Translations under genes and position numbers: made by a program
From: Stutzerimonas stutzeri
GTDB taxonomy: Bacteria > Pseudomonadota > Gammaproteobacteria > Pseudomonadales > Pseudomonadaceae
Assembly: GCA_019056435.1 (NCBI GenBank)
Contig: CP077641.1
Location: 4,464,001 to 4,528,000 of the forward strand
Length of the DNA: 64,000 nucleotides
Direction: 5' to 3'
The notes under the pieces: model-generated
The model's database searches: none
The model's input: the letters and a program-made list of their open reading frames with translations, nothing else
What the model was told of the DNA's origin: nothing
In this document: positions 49,006 to 57,102 of the stretch, piece after piece
Position numbering within the stretch: the first letter of the stretch is position 1
Layout of the letters: each line of letters opens with the position of its first letter

Positions 49006-49898
49006 CAGCGCATCTCTCCCTGGCCTCAGACGCTAACCTGGACATGCCCACCGTTAAAGAGGCGAAGCCGGGCGATACGGTCTGGGTAGCACAGCCTACT
49101 GCGGCAAGGCGGGTCCGTTGGTGGCGCATTCGCGGCGACCTCCCGAAAACCACCATTTGGGCGCTGGCCGCCGCTGGCTTGATATCACCCTTCGTCCTCT
49201 GGTGGGCCTATACCGCACTGGGGCTGGCTGATCCCATGTTCATGCCCAGCCCCGGAGCCGTGCTGGAACGGCTCGGCCGCTGGTGGACCAGCGAAGGGCT
49301 GCTCACCGACATCGGCATCAGCGTCTGGCGAGTGATGGCCGGTTTTGGCGCCTCGGCGCTGCTTGCCCTGCCGCTGGGGCTGTATATCGGCACCTACCGG
49401 CCGGTGCAGGCCTTCCTTGAGCCGCTGACCGACTTCATCCGCTACATGCCGGCGGTGGCCTTCATTCCGCTGGTGATGCTGTGGGTCGGCATCGATGAAG
49501 GCTCCAAAGTGCTGATCATCTTTATCGGTACTTTCTTCCAGATGGTGCTGATGGTGGCCGAAGACGTACGCCGTGTGCCCATGACCCAAATCGAGGCCGC
49601 ACAGACCATGGGGGCCAGCCGGGGCGAAATCGTCAAGCTGGTGATCCTCCCGTCCGCGCGCCCGGCCATCCTCGACACCTTGCGCATCACCTGCGGCTGG
49701 GCCTGGACCTATCTGGTCGTCGCCGAGTTGGTCGCCGCCAACTCGGGCCTCGGCTACGCCATCCTCAAGGCTCAGCGCTACATGCACACCGATAAGATCT
49801 TCGCCGGCATCCTCTTGATCGGCCTGATTGGCCTGCTCACCGACCAGGCGTTCCGCTGGCTTTCGCGCCGCGCCTTCCCGTGGAGAAAACAAGCATGA
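49002..49898 (+). CDS. ABC transporter permease of riboswitch operon 2
   Basis: A 298-residue permease of the TauC/SsuC type with about six membrane segments from residue 55 on. Seen: LADPMFMPSPGAVLERLGRWW, the EAA loop VPMTQIEAAQTMGASRGEIVKLVILPSARP and NSGLGYAILKAQRYMHTDKIFAGI. An extended hydrophilic N-terminus (about 50 residues) is somewhat long. It is encoded at the distal end, separated from its binding protein by the eight enzyme and transporter genes, an unusual split. Confidence 0.9.
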   Translation: MTAHLSLASDANLDMPTVKEAKPGDTVWVAQPTAARRVRWWRIRGDLPKTTIWALAAAGLISPFVLWWAYTALGLADPMFMPSPGAVLERLGRWWTSEGLLTDIGISVWRVMAGFGASALLALPLGLYIGTYRPVQAFLEPLTDFIRYMPAVAFIPLVMLWVGIDEGSKVLIIFIGTFFQMVLMVAEDVRRVPMTQIEAAQTMGASRGEIVKLVILPSARPAILDTLRITCGWAWTYLVVAELVAANSGLGYAILKAQRYMHTDKIFAGILLIGLIGLLTDQAFRWLSRRAFPWRKQA

Positions 49899-50734
49899 CC
49901 GACGCCAAAATCCGCATTCAGCAGGTGGGCAAGACCTTCGTCAGTGACAAGCGGGAAATCGAAGCGCTCCAGTCGGTCAGCCTGGATGTCCGACCCAACG
50001 AGTTCATCACCTTCGTCGGCGCCTCAGGGTGTGGAAAGTCGACCCTGCTCCGCATCATCGCCGGCCTCGAGACGCTCAGCCGTGGCGAAATCCTGCTCGA
50101 CGGCAATGCCATCGACGGACCGGGCGTCGACCGGGCCATGGTCTTTCAGCACTACAGCCTCTATCCCTGGCTGACGGTGATGAAGAACATCAAGTTCTGC
50201 CGTCAGCTCAAGGTGATTTCCGACACGGTGCGCGGCGATGGCGATATTGAAACCGCCAGTGGCCGCGCCGATGCATTGCTCAGCCTCATGGGCCTGACGA
50301 ACTTTGCTGATGCCTTTCCAAGCCAGCTTTCAGGCGGCATGCAGCAACGCGTAGCTATCGCTCGCGCCCTGATGCCAAAACCGGCCACTCTGCTGATGGA
50401 TGAACCCTTCGGCGCGCTGGACGCCCAGACCCGCGAAGTGATGCACGACCTCATCCGCCACGTGCACAAGCTGGAAAAGACCACCATCCTGTTCGTTACC
50501 CATGATGTTGAAGAAGCCATCTATCTGGGTGGTCGCGTCGTATTGATGGCACCGCGGCCAGGGCGCATCGATACTATCTATGACGTACCGCTTCCCGCTC
50601 AACGAAACCAGGACATGAAGCTCTCGCCTGAATTCACCGCGCTTAAACGCGAAATCCTTGGACGAATCCGGGCGACCTCCGGTATGCAGACCGATCTGGA
50701 CCAACTGGCCAAGCTCACCGCTATCGCGGGCTAA
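49895..50734 (+). CDS. ABC transporter ATPase of riboswitch operon 2
   Basis: A 279-residue nucleotide-binding subunit of the TauB/SsuB group. Walker A GASGCGKSTLLRIIAG near residue 46, signature LSGGMQQRVAIARALM near 148, Walker B TLLMDEPFGALDAQTRE, switch FVTHDVEEAIYLGGR. Translated in overlap with the permease. It is the last gene of the operon; a long stem-loop follows its stop. Confidence 0.92.
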   Translation: MTDAKIRIQQVGKTFVSDKREIEALQSVSLDVRPNEFITFVGASGCGKSTLLRIIAGLETLSRGEILLDGNAIDGPGVDRAMVFQHYSLYPWLTVMKNIKFCRQLKVISDTVRGDGDIETASGRADALLSLMGLTNFADAFPSQLSGGMQQRVAIARALMPKPATLLMDEPFGALDAQTREVMHDLIRHVHKLEKTTILFVTHDVEEAIYLGGRVVLMAPRPGRIDTIYDVPLPAQRNQDMKLSPEFTALKREILGRIRATSGMQTDLDQLAKLTAIAG

Positions 50735-50744
50735 GGCATTGGGC

Positions 50745-50784
50745 GCGCCAGGCTCAAACGCTGTACCTGCGTTTGTCGCCTGGC
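50745..50784 (+). terminator. Stable stem-loop at the end of riboswitch operon 2
   Basis: Two stacked stems: GCCAGGC (50747) with GCCTGGC (50778), and CAAACGC with GCGTTTG around loop TGTACCT. There is no U tract, so it may act as a 3'-end stabiliser or a weak terminator rather than a classic rho-independent one. Confidence 0.5.
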
Positions 50785-51008
50785 TGGCTACACACCAGGT
50801 GGCTGAACGGCCTTAGGGCTGCCGCGCAGGCACGATATGGATAAGGAAGACGCAGTTGGGAAACCGCGTTCCGAGCTTGCCATGTGATCGGGCTCTGTGC
50901 GGACGGTGCCAGGACCGCACTGCTCGGGCACACCGCAAGCAAGTCCGCTTCTGCACGAAGGCTCGCGATGCGACATCAAACAACGGGGCCTCTGGATGGG
51001 GCAGTCGG
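50785..51008. other. Intergenic, nothing recognised
   Basis: About 220 bp between the operon-end stem-loop and the EAL fragment. No gene, repeat or RNA could be supported. Confidence 0.4.
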
Positions 51009-51105
51009 TTACCGCCGCATCAGTCGCACGCTGGACAGTTCAGCCAGTGGTCGCGGCCGCCCGAGATGGTAACCCTGTACATAATCAACACCGATCTGCT
51101 GCAAA
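51009..51105 (-). pseudogene. C-terminal fragment of an EAL-domain (c-di-GMP phosphodiesterase) gene
   Basis: On the minus strand, QQIGVDYVQGYHLGRPRPL followed by AELSSVRLMRR and a TAA matches the last helix-strand unit of EAL domains (family GVDYVQGYxLGRP). The frame is closed just upstream by a stop, and no catalytic E-A-L or other motif is present. It is therefore a decayed remnant, marking a past deletion or insertion edge at this end of the operon. Confidence 0.65.
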
Positions 51106-51255
51106 CATTAGCGTGCCGAATACCCTAGGCGATCATGATGGCTACGCGCTCGTAGCGAGATTAACGCCATGACAGGAACGCGAAGGCAGACGTTGATGCA
51201 ACGTCAGAGCAACTTCACCAATCAGGAAGCAGCCGCCTCGTCCGGTTTGGGCGTT

Positions 51256-52281
51256 TCATTCGATTAAGAGAAGATCCCGCATCGCGGTGAACACCTGTTT
51301 CATCGCTGCCGCGGTGCGCCCCGGTCCGCCAGCGCAATGACCCCAATCCGATACCAGCACGCGCAGCTCGGCGTTCGGCATCAAGGACGCCTCGTAGCGA
51401 GCATCCTCGACGGTAAAGTACTGGTCAGTGCTGCTTGGCATTATGATGGCTCGCGCCTTCAAATTAGAAAGCGCCGTTTTCCCATCAGCGAAACCCGACA
51501 GCATCGCCGGGTCAGCGCACTGCCAGGTATCCAGCACGCAAAGCAGATCATTGGCGTCCTGGAGCTGGTGATCGTCTTCCCAGTATTCAAGCAGTGCTTC
51601 GAGCCGGTCGAAGCCCAGCTCTCGCCATCGCTCGTTGCGAAAGAACGCTGGAGAATAGGCCCAGCCTGCGTAAGCACGGCCGAACGCGCGCAACCCGCGC
51701 TCAGGCGGCGAACTGTAGCGACCGCCCTGCCAGGCCGAATCGGCGCACAGCGCAGCTTTAACGCCCTCGAGAAAAACGAAATTGTGCGGCCAGCAGCGCG
51801 CTGTGCAACAGAACGGCAGAATGCGTTGCACCTTTTCCGGATAGAGCATTCCCCAGTCCAGCGCCTGCATCCCACCCATGGACCAGCCGGTAACGAGCGG
51901 CAGTTGCCAATCTGAGCCAAACAGCCGATCGAGCAATAGCTTTTGCGCACGCACGTTGTCCGCGAGGCTGATTCGTGGAAAGTCCGCTCCGCCCTGCCCT
52001 TGAGTCGCATTACTGGGGGAGCTGGACCAGCCGGCCCCGAACAGGTTGGTCAGTACCACGCAATACTCCCCACTGGCCAGCGGACTGCCTGCACCAAGCA
52101 GGGGCAAACTGCCCCAATGCGTGCCGCCGTAATAGCTGGGAATCAAGACAATGTTGTTTTTCAGTGCATTCGATGTGCCCACCACTTGATAACAGAGCCG
52201 CGCCTGGCGCAGCACCTGACCGCAGTCGAGCATCACGTCACCCAGCTCGATGAATTGTTTTTCTTTCACTATTTCAATCAT
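51256..52281 (-). CDS. Alpha/beta hydrolase of the homoserine acetyltransferase (MetX)-like group
   Basis: A 341-residue hydrolase. Seen: ARLCYQVVGT, PSYYGGTHWGSLPLLGAGSPL (oxyanion region), nucleophile elbow TGWSMGGMQALDWGMLYP near residue 145, acid in MPSSTDQYFTVED and His in SDWGHCAGGPG. MetX relatives include acyltransferases and plain hydrolases; no metX-linked genes are nearby. Start taken at MIEIVKEKQF, with AGGAGCG eight bases upstream; the longer open frame has no ribosome site and runs across the shared operator. Divergent from glnT, hence probably in the same pathway. Confidence 0.82.
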   Translation of the reverse strand: MIEIVKEKQFIELGDVMLDCGQVLRQARLCYQVVGTSNALKNNIVLIPSYYGGTHWGSLPLLGAGSPLASGEYCVVLTNLFGAGWSSSPSNATQGQGGADFPRISLADNVRAQKLLLDRLFGSDWQLPLVTGWSMGGMQALDWGMLYPEKVQRILPFCCTARCWPHNFVFLEGVKAALCADSAWQGGRYSSPPERGLRAFGRAYAGWAYSPAFFRNERWRELGFDRLEALLEYWEDDHQLQDANDLLCVLDTWQCADPAMLSGFADGKTALSNLKARAIIMPSSTDQYFTVEDARYEASLMPNAELRVLVSDWGHCAGGPGRTAAAMKQVFTAMRDLLLIE

Positions 52282-52336
52282 TTGCGGCGCTCCTGAGCGG
52301 GGTTTGTGTGTGTCTTGTGGAGGCGTGACGCCATAG

Positions 52337-52358
52337 ATATACACACTGGCATGTATAT
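52337..52358. promoter_or_regulatory. Candidate TetR-type operator between the hydrolase and glnT genes
   Basis: Perfect palindrome ATATACA-N8-TGTATAT. AcrR/TtgR operators have the same layout (ATACA-N8-TGTAT), and an AcrR/TtgR-like regulator is encoded at 54978. The site overlaps a TGGCAT-N5-TTGGA stretch that could be read as a weak sigma-54 element. Position in the shared promoter allows control in both directions. Confidence 0.6.
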
Positions 52359-52420
52359 TGGATGAAGGATTCATGCCACAGCGCCTGACGCTGGCCCGAA
52401 TTCAGCAAGGATTTCTCATC

Positions 52421-53785
52421 ATGACGACCTTCCCGTTCTCCCAGATCGACGAACTCAAACGAAGCCTGCAAGAAAAGGGCGTCAAATACGCTATGGCCAG
52501 CTATGTGGACATGCACGGCATAATCAAAGGCAAGTTCGTGCCGCTGGAGCACCTCGATCAAATGCTGCGTGGCTCCGAGCTGTATACCGGCGCCGCGCTG
52601 GATGGCGTTCCGCAGCAAATCAGCGACAACGAAGTTGCGGCGATGCCCGATGCCGCCAGTGCGACTCAGTGCAGCTGGAACCGCAGTCTGGCCTGGTTTG
52701 CCAGTGATCTGTACCTGAACGGAAAGCCGTTCGACGCCTGTTCGCGCGGCATTCTCAAGCGCCAGACCGAAGCCGCAGCGGCAATGGGCTACAGCTTCAA
52801 TCTTGGCATTGAAACCGAATTCTTCCTTTACAAGGACACAGCGGATGGCGGTTTCGCGCCGCTCAGCGACCGTGACACCGCGGCCAAGCCCTGCTATGAC
52901 CCGCGCCTGCTGATGGACAACCTGCCGGTGATCGATGAACTGGTCGAGGCGATGAACGAGATGGGCTGGGGCGTGTACTCCTTCGACCATGAAGACGCCA
53001 ACGGCCAGTTCGAAACGGATTTCAAATATTCCGACGCGCTAACCATGGCCGACCGCTTCGTGTTTTTCCGCATGATGGCTAACGAGATCGCTCGCAAACA
53101 CGGCGCGTTCGCCACCTTCATGCCCAAGCCCTCAGCCCAGCGTACGGGCAGCGGCGCCCACTACAACATGTCCCTAGCGGACCTGGCTTCGGGCAAGAAC
53201 CTGTTCGAGGTGGAGGGAGATGACCCACATGGCTGCGGTGTCACCCCGCTCGCCTATCACTTCATCGCCGGGGTGCTGAAGCATGCCAAGGCGATCTGCG
53301 CGGTCATCGCACCGACGGTCAACAGTTACAAACGCCTGATCCGCAAGGGCGCCATGTCCGGCTCGACCTGGGCACCGGTGTTCGTCTGCTACGGCAACAA
53401 CAACCGCACCAACATGCTGCGCATTCCGTCGCAGGGCGCACGGGTCGAGTGTCGCGCCGCGGACATTGGCTGCAATCCTTATCTCGGCGCCGCCATGATT
53501 CTTGCCGCTGGCCTGGAAGGCATTCGAGACAAGCTCGAACCGGGCCAGCCGCACCGCGAGAACATGTATGACTACAGCGAAAAGGATGTCGCCGCGATGG
53601 GCATCGAAACGCTGCCGCGCACCCTTTCCGAAGCGATTGATGCATTCGAGGCCGACCCGCTGTCGCGCCAGGTCTTCGGCGACGCGATGTATCACGCCTT
53701 CGTCGACTTCAAGCGCGACGAATGGAACGCCTATCACACCCATGTTTCCGACTGGGAAATCCAGCGCTATCTGAAATTCTTCTGA
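52421..53785 (+). CDS. glnT: Type III glutamine synthetase-like glutamate-amine ligase (GlnT)
   Basis: A 454-residue glutamine-synthetase-fold ligase. N-terminal beta-grasp KYAMASYVDMHGIIKGKFVPL; metal site GIETEFFLYKD; YSFDHEDANGQFETDFKYSDAL; HGAFATFMPKP with GSGAHYNMSL; ATP-site PTVNSYKRL and NNRTNMLRIP. The adenylylation Tyr loop of GlnA is absent. Relatives make glutamine or gamma-glutamyl-amides such as gamma-glutamylmethylamide. It could trap ammonia or an amine released from guanidine compounds (inference). Start by AAGGATTTCTCATC. 21 bp ahead of the binding protein gene. Confidence 0.88.
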   Translation: MTTFPFSQIDELKRSLQEKGVKYAMASYVDMHGIIKGKFVPLEHLDQMLRGSELYTGAALDGVPQQISDNEVAAMPDAASATQCSWNRSLAWFASDLYLNGKPFDACSRGILKRQTEAAAAMGYSFNLGIETEFFLYKDTADGGFAPLSDRDTAAKPCYDPRLLMDNLPVIDELVEAMNEMGWGVYSFDHEDANGQFETDFKYSDALTMADRFVFFRMMANEIARKHGAFATFMPKPSAQRTGSGAHYNMSLADLASGKNLFEVEGDDPHGCGVTPLAYHFIAGVLKHAKAICAVIAPTVNSYKRLIRKGAMSGSTWAPVFVCYGNNNRTNMLRIPSQGARVECRAADIGCNPYLGAAMILAAGLEGIRDKLEPGQPHRENMYDYSEKDVAAMGIETLPRTLSEAIDAFEADPLSRQVFGDAMYHAFVDFKRDEWNAYHTHVSDWEIQRYLKFF

Positions 53786-53806
53786 TCAATGAAAAGGAGA
53801 TTCACC

Positions 53807-54880
53807 ATGCAGACAAACACCTTCAAGCGAGCACTTTGCGCTGGCGCGGTCATCTTCGCTGCCCTGAGCCCCTTCACCGTACAAGCTGAAGCTAAGAAGT
53901 CCTTCGACATTGCCTGGACCATTTATGCCGGCTGGATGCCGTGGAAGTATGCAGACGAGTCGGGAATCATGAAGAAATGGGCCGATAAATACGGGATCGA
54001 AGTGAACATCACCCAGGTCAACGACTATGTCGAATCCATCAATCAGTACACAGCCGGCCAGTTCGATGGCGTGGTCGCCACCAGCATGGATGCGCTTTCC
54101 ATCCCGGCCGCCGGTGGCGTCGACACCACGGCACTGATCGTGGGTGACTACTCCAATGGCAACGACGGCCTGGTGATGAAGGACAGCGCTGACCTGAAAA
54201 GCCTCAAGGATCAGCAGATCCATCTGGTCGAGCTTTCCGTGTCTCATTACCTGCTCGCCCAGGCGCTTGATAGCGTCGGCATGAGCGAGCGAGACGTGCA
54301 GGTCGTGAACACTTCTGACGCTGACCTAGTCGCCGCCTTCAGCACAGACGACGTGCGCAACGTCGTCACCTGGAACCCGCTGCTCGACGAAGTGGCCGCC
54401 ATGCCTGGCGCTCACAAGACCTTCGACTCCAGTCAGATCCCCGGGCATATCAAGGACCTGACCGTCGTGAATAGCGAAACCCTCGCCGACAATCCTGACT
54501 TCGGCAAGGCCGTGGTAGGCGCCTGGTACGAGGTAATGGCCATTCTCGAAAGCGACACCGAGGAAGGCGCTAAGGCACGTGCCGCCCTGGGCCAGGCATC
54601 GGGTACTGATCAGGCCGGCTACGAAAGCCAGCTTAAAGGGATGCAGATGTTCTGGAAGCCCGCCGACTCGCTGGCATTCATTGAAAGCGACGAGGCGTAC
54701 CAAGCAATGGATAGCGTTCGCCAGTTCTCTTTCGATCACGGGCTGTTGGGCGACGGTGCCGACTCTGTGGATTTCATCGGCATTACCATGCCGGGCGACA
54801 AGTTGCTGGGCTCGGATGCGAACGTCAAACTTCGCTTCGATACCACTTATATGCAGATGGCGGCGGACGGGAAGCTTTAG
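53807..54880 (+). CDS. Substrate-binding protein of the urea/guanidine-carboxylase-linked ABC family
   Basis: A 357-residue exported binding protein with a signal peptide ending near PFTVQAEA (residue 25). The mature sequence (FDIAWTIYAGWMPWKYADESGIMKKWADKYGIEV, NQYTAGQFDGVVATSMDALSIPAAGGVDTTALIVGDYSNG, and the end LRFDTTYMQMAADGKL) is characteristic of the family normally encoded next to urea/guanidine carboxylase transporters (TIGR03427-like, by memory). That operon lacks a binding protein here, so this one may serve it in trans. Strong site AAGGAGATTCACC selects 53807 over 53789. Confidence 0.85.
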   Translation: MQTNTFKRALCAGAVIFAALSPFTVQAEAKKSFDIAWTIYAGWMPWKYADESGIMKKWADKYGIEVNITQVNDYVESINQYTAGQFDGVVATSMDALSIPAAGGVDTTALIVGDYSNGNDGLVMKDSADLKSLKDQQIHLVELSVSHYLLAQALDSVGMSERDVQVVNTSDADLVAAFSTDDVRNVVTWNPLLDEVAAMPGAHKTFDSSQIPGHIKDLTVVNSETLADNPDFGKAVVGAWYEVMAILESDTEEGAKARAALGQASGTDQAGYESQLKGMQMFWKPADSLAFIESDEAYQAMDSVRQFSFDHGLLGDGADSVDFIGITMPGDKLLGSDANVKLRFDTTYMQMAADGKL

Positions 54881-54977
54881 GCCGAGGTTGCAGGCTGAAT
54901 GGTGCAGTAGTCTGGCTGCTCGCCTGAAGCCTGAAGCCAAGACAGCGCCCTATCCCCTTAACCAGGTTCAAGAACTC

Positions 54978-55574
54978 ATGCGCCGTACCAAAGAAGATGC
55001 TGAGCAGACCCGCCTGAAGATCATTGCCGCCGCACTGGAGCTGTTCAGCAAAAACGGCTATTCCAATACGACCCTGGCAATGATCGCCGATGAGGCAGGT
55101 TTCAGCCGTGGGCCGATCTACTGGCATTTCAAAAACAAGGATGAGCTGTATCAGGCGGTGCTCAGCTTCTCCCAGGAGCCGTTGGAAAAGCTCATCGAAC
55201 AGAGCCAGGACATGAAGGAGCAGCCAACAGCTGCAATCAGGCACTTCATCAGTGAATGGTTTCGGCTGCTCTTGGAAAACCGCTGGCACCGCCAGTCGTT
55301 CGAAATCCTGTTGAACAAAACCGAACTAACCGAACGCATGGCCGAAGTGATTAAACGTGAACGTGAACTCACGCAAAACATAGTGCAGCTGCTCAGAATG
55401 CTTATAGAAGCCACGGATGCGCATTTAACGAGTACGGCAGAGTCAAAGGCGCTGTTTCTCTATTCAAGCCTGATGGGGATTACTCACAGCTGGCTTTTTT
55501 CACCCCAACTGATTGGTTTACAGGATCGCCAGCAGTGGTTCACTGAACGATTGTTGGCATCGTTGAAGCCTTAA
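54978..55574 (+). CDS. TetR/AcrR-family regulator
   Basis: A 198-residue repressor. Helix-turn-helix: RTKEDAEQTRLKIIAAALEL, NGYSNTTLAMIADEAGFSRGPIYWHFKNKDELYQAVL, very like AcrR/TtgR. The C-terminal ligand domain is all-helical with WHRQSFEILLNKTELTERM. It follows the binding protein gene by about 98 bp on the same strand. The AcrR-like palindrome at 52337 is its probable operator, making it an autogenous regulator of the glnT/hydrolase locus. The effector is unknown. Confidence 0.9.
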   Translation: MRRTKEDAEQTRLKIIAAALELFSKNGYSNTTLAMIADEAGFSRGPIYWHFKNKDELYQAVLSFSQEPLEKLIEQSQDMKEQPTAAIRHFISEWFRLLLENRWHRQSFEILLNKTELTERMAEVIKRERELTQNIVQLLRMLIEATDAHLTSTAESKALFLYSSLMGITHSWLFSPQLIGLQDRQQWFTERLLASLKP

Positions 55575-55694
55575 TCCAACCCCGCTGAATAATAGCTCTA
55601 GCACGCCTATATCTTCATTGCTAGCCGCAACAGGCGCTTTACGAAACAAGGAGAATCACGCGCTCCTCACCCCGCACTGCATGGTTCTATTTGA

Positions 55695-55770
55695 TGGTGC
55701 CGGAGACAGGAGTCGAACCTGCGACCTTCGCATTACGAATGCGCTGCTCTACCTACTGAGCTACACCGGC
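55695..55770 (-). tRNA. tRNA-Thr (CGT)
   Basis: A complete 76-base cloverleaf on the minus strand with encoded CCA. Acceptor stem GCCGGTG/CACCGGC-type pairing, D arm GCTC-AGTAGGTAG-AGC, anticodon stem GCATT-CGT-AATGC, T arm GCAGGTTCGACTCCTGT. Anticodon CGT reads ACG (Thr). Confidence 0.95.
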
Positions 55771-55852
55771 ATGTCGCGGCGCATTATCGGATTTCGGCTT
55801 CGCGGACTCAAGCCCGCGAAGCCGAATTCTCGGTCGCTTCGCTCGGCTCGGG

Positions 55853-56665
55853 TCAGAGCCCGGCGCGGGTCGAGTCGGTACCGGTAGCAGCCGAGCCAGA
55901 CATGGAGCGGTTGCCGGTATCGCTGTGCATGTCCTGCTTGACCTGCTCGGCGACTTCTTCGCCTTTGGCCGACACGCGCTGGTAACCTTCCTCCGCCTTG
56001 CTGCGCAGCTGGTCGGTGACTAGATCGCTGGTCTCACCCAGCATCTCGTCTTCGCGACGGGTCGGAGGCACGGCAGCAGCCATCAATGCACCCAGCGCAA
56101 TCCCGATGGCACCAAGGGCCAGCGGTTGCTCCTGCAGCAATTGATTGAAGCCGCCTCGGGCCCGGTCGGCGCCGCCACGCAGCTTTTGCGAAGCCTGCCG
56201 CGTGGAGTCGCTGGCACGGGTACGTGCTTGGCCGAGCGACTCCGAAACGCTGCTCGACATCTGCGAGGCCTTTTCCTTCATGCCCGCGCCCTGCTGCTTG
56301 ATGCCCTGGGTCTTCGCGGACAGCTTCTCGCCCATCGAAGGACCATGGGACGTGCCGGTGTAGCCAGTGGTGGTCACGTTGGAATGCGGCTGACGATTCT
56401 GCCCAGCCATCATCCAGATCAACCCGATGGAAGTCAGCACCGTCGGTACGGGGTTGGCTTTGACCGTGTTGCTCAGGTTGGAAAAGAACTCACCGCCGCC
56501 ACCCTTGACGTACCCCAGGGCCGTGTCGATCAGTTCGCCCGGGGACAACTTGTTTTCAAGCGCATGAACGATGTTGCCGATGTCGGCACGCTTCTGGTCG
56601 ATCTCGCGCTCGAGCTGTTCCGGATCCTTTTGTGCTTCGGCATCTATCTGGTTACGTGTGCTCAT
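55853..56665 (-). CDS. DUF3618/YqjD-like membrane-associated stress protein
   Basis: A 270-residue protein. The N-terminal DUF3618 segment (DPEQLEREIDQKRADIGNIVHALENKLSPGELID) is followed by a short hydrophobic stretch near residue 82 (TVLTSIGLIWMMAG). A long Ala/Ser/Gln/Lys-rich helical region then leads to a second hydrophobic helix (ALGAIGIALGALMAAAVP near 185). It resembles ElaB/YqjD proteins that bind ribosomes at the membrane in stationary phase, though longer. It is last in a three-gene operon with 4-bp overlaps. Confidence 0.8.
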   Translation of the reverse strand: MSTRNQIDAEAQKDPEQLEREIDQKRADIGNIVHALENKLSPGELIDTALGYVKGGGGEFFSNLSNTVKANPVPTVLTSIGLIWMMAGQNRQPHSNVTTTGYTGTSHGPSMGEKLSAKTQGIKQQGAGMKEKASQMSSSVSESLGQARTRASDSTRQASQKLRGGADRARGGFNQLLQEQPLALGAIGIALGALMAAAVPPTRREDEMLGETSDLVTDQLRSKAEEGYQRVSAKGEEVAEQVKQDMHSDTGNRSMSGSAATGTDSTRAGL

Positions 56666-57102
56666 GATGTATGCCCCCTTACCGCCTCTTTATCCTTGTT
56701 GACCGAGTGGATGGTCCGCTCGGGCTTGAATGACGATGCCTCGAATTTCTTCTTGCCGGCCGACACCATGATCAGGCCGATCACCACCACGACACCGCCC
56801 ACAATCAGCGCCGCCAACCAGGGCTCCATGACCTTGCTCAGGCCATAGACGGCGGACATCAGCAGGACGATGAAACCACCCAGCAACACCGCGCCTCCGG
56901 TGGCGACACTCGCCGCACCGGCCTTGGTGGCGCGCACGGATTCGCTGACTTCGGCCTTCGCCAGGGCCAGCTCCTTGGTGATGAGTGCCGGTACCTCCTG
57001 GGTCAGCTGCCGCAGCAGCCCGCCCACCGACGTATCGTTTTCACTACGCATGCCCGGTTCCGGCGTGCTCGTCACGTGAGGTGTCTTGCGTGCTTCGCTC
57101 AT
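56662..57102 (-). CDS. Phage-holin-like (YqjE/DUF1469) membrane protein
   Basis: A 146-residue protein. It has an amphipathic N-terminal segment with SVGGLLRQLTQEVPALITKELALAKAEV and two membrane helices (residues about 65-85 and 95-118). This is the YqjE/Phage_holin_3_6 pattern found with YqjD-like genes. It overlaps both neighbours. A structural or envelope-stress role is likely; it is not a phage remnant. Confidence 0.85.
   Translation of the reverse strand: MSEARKTPHVTSTPEPGMRSENDTSVGGLLRQLTQEVPALITKELALAKAEVSESVRATKAGAASVATGGAVLLGGFIVLLMSAVYGLSKVMEPWLAALIVGGVVVVIGLIMVSAGKKKFEASSFKPERTIHSVNKDKEAVRGHTS

Noticed and set aside
56662..57102. Prophage remnant, because of the holin-like family name
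   Set aside because: The protein belongs to the YqjE-type group co-encoded with YqjD-like genes; no other phage gene is near.
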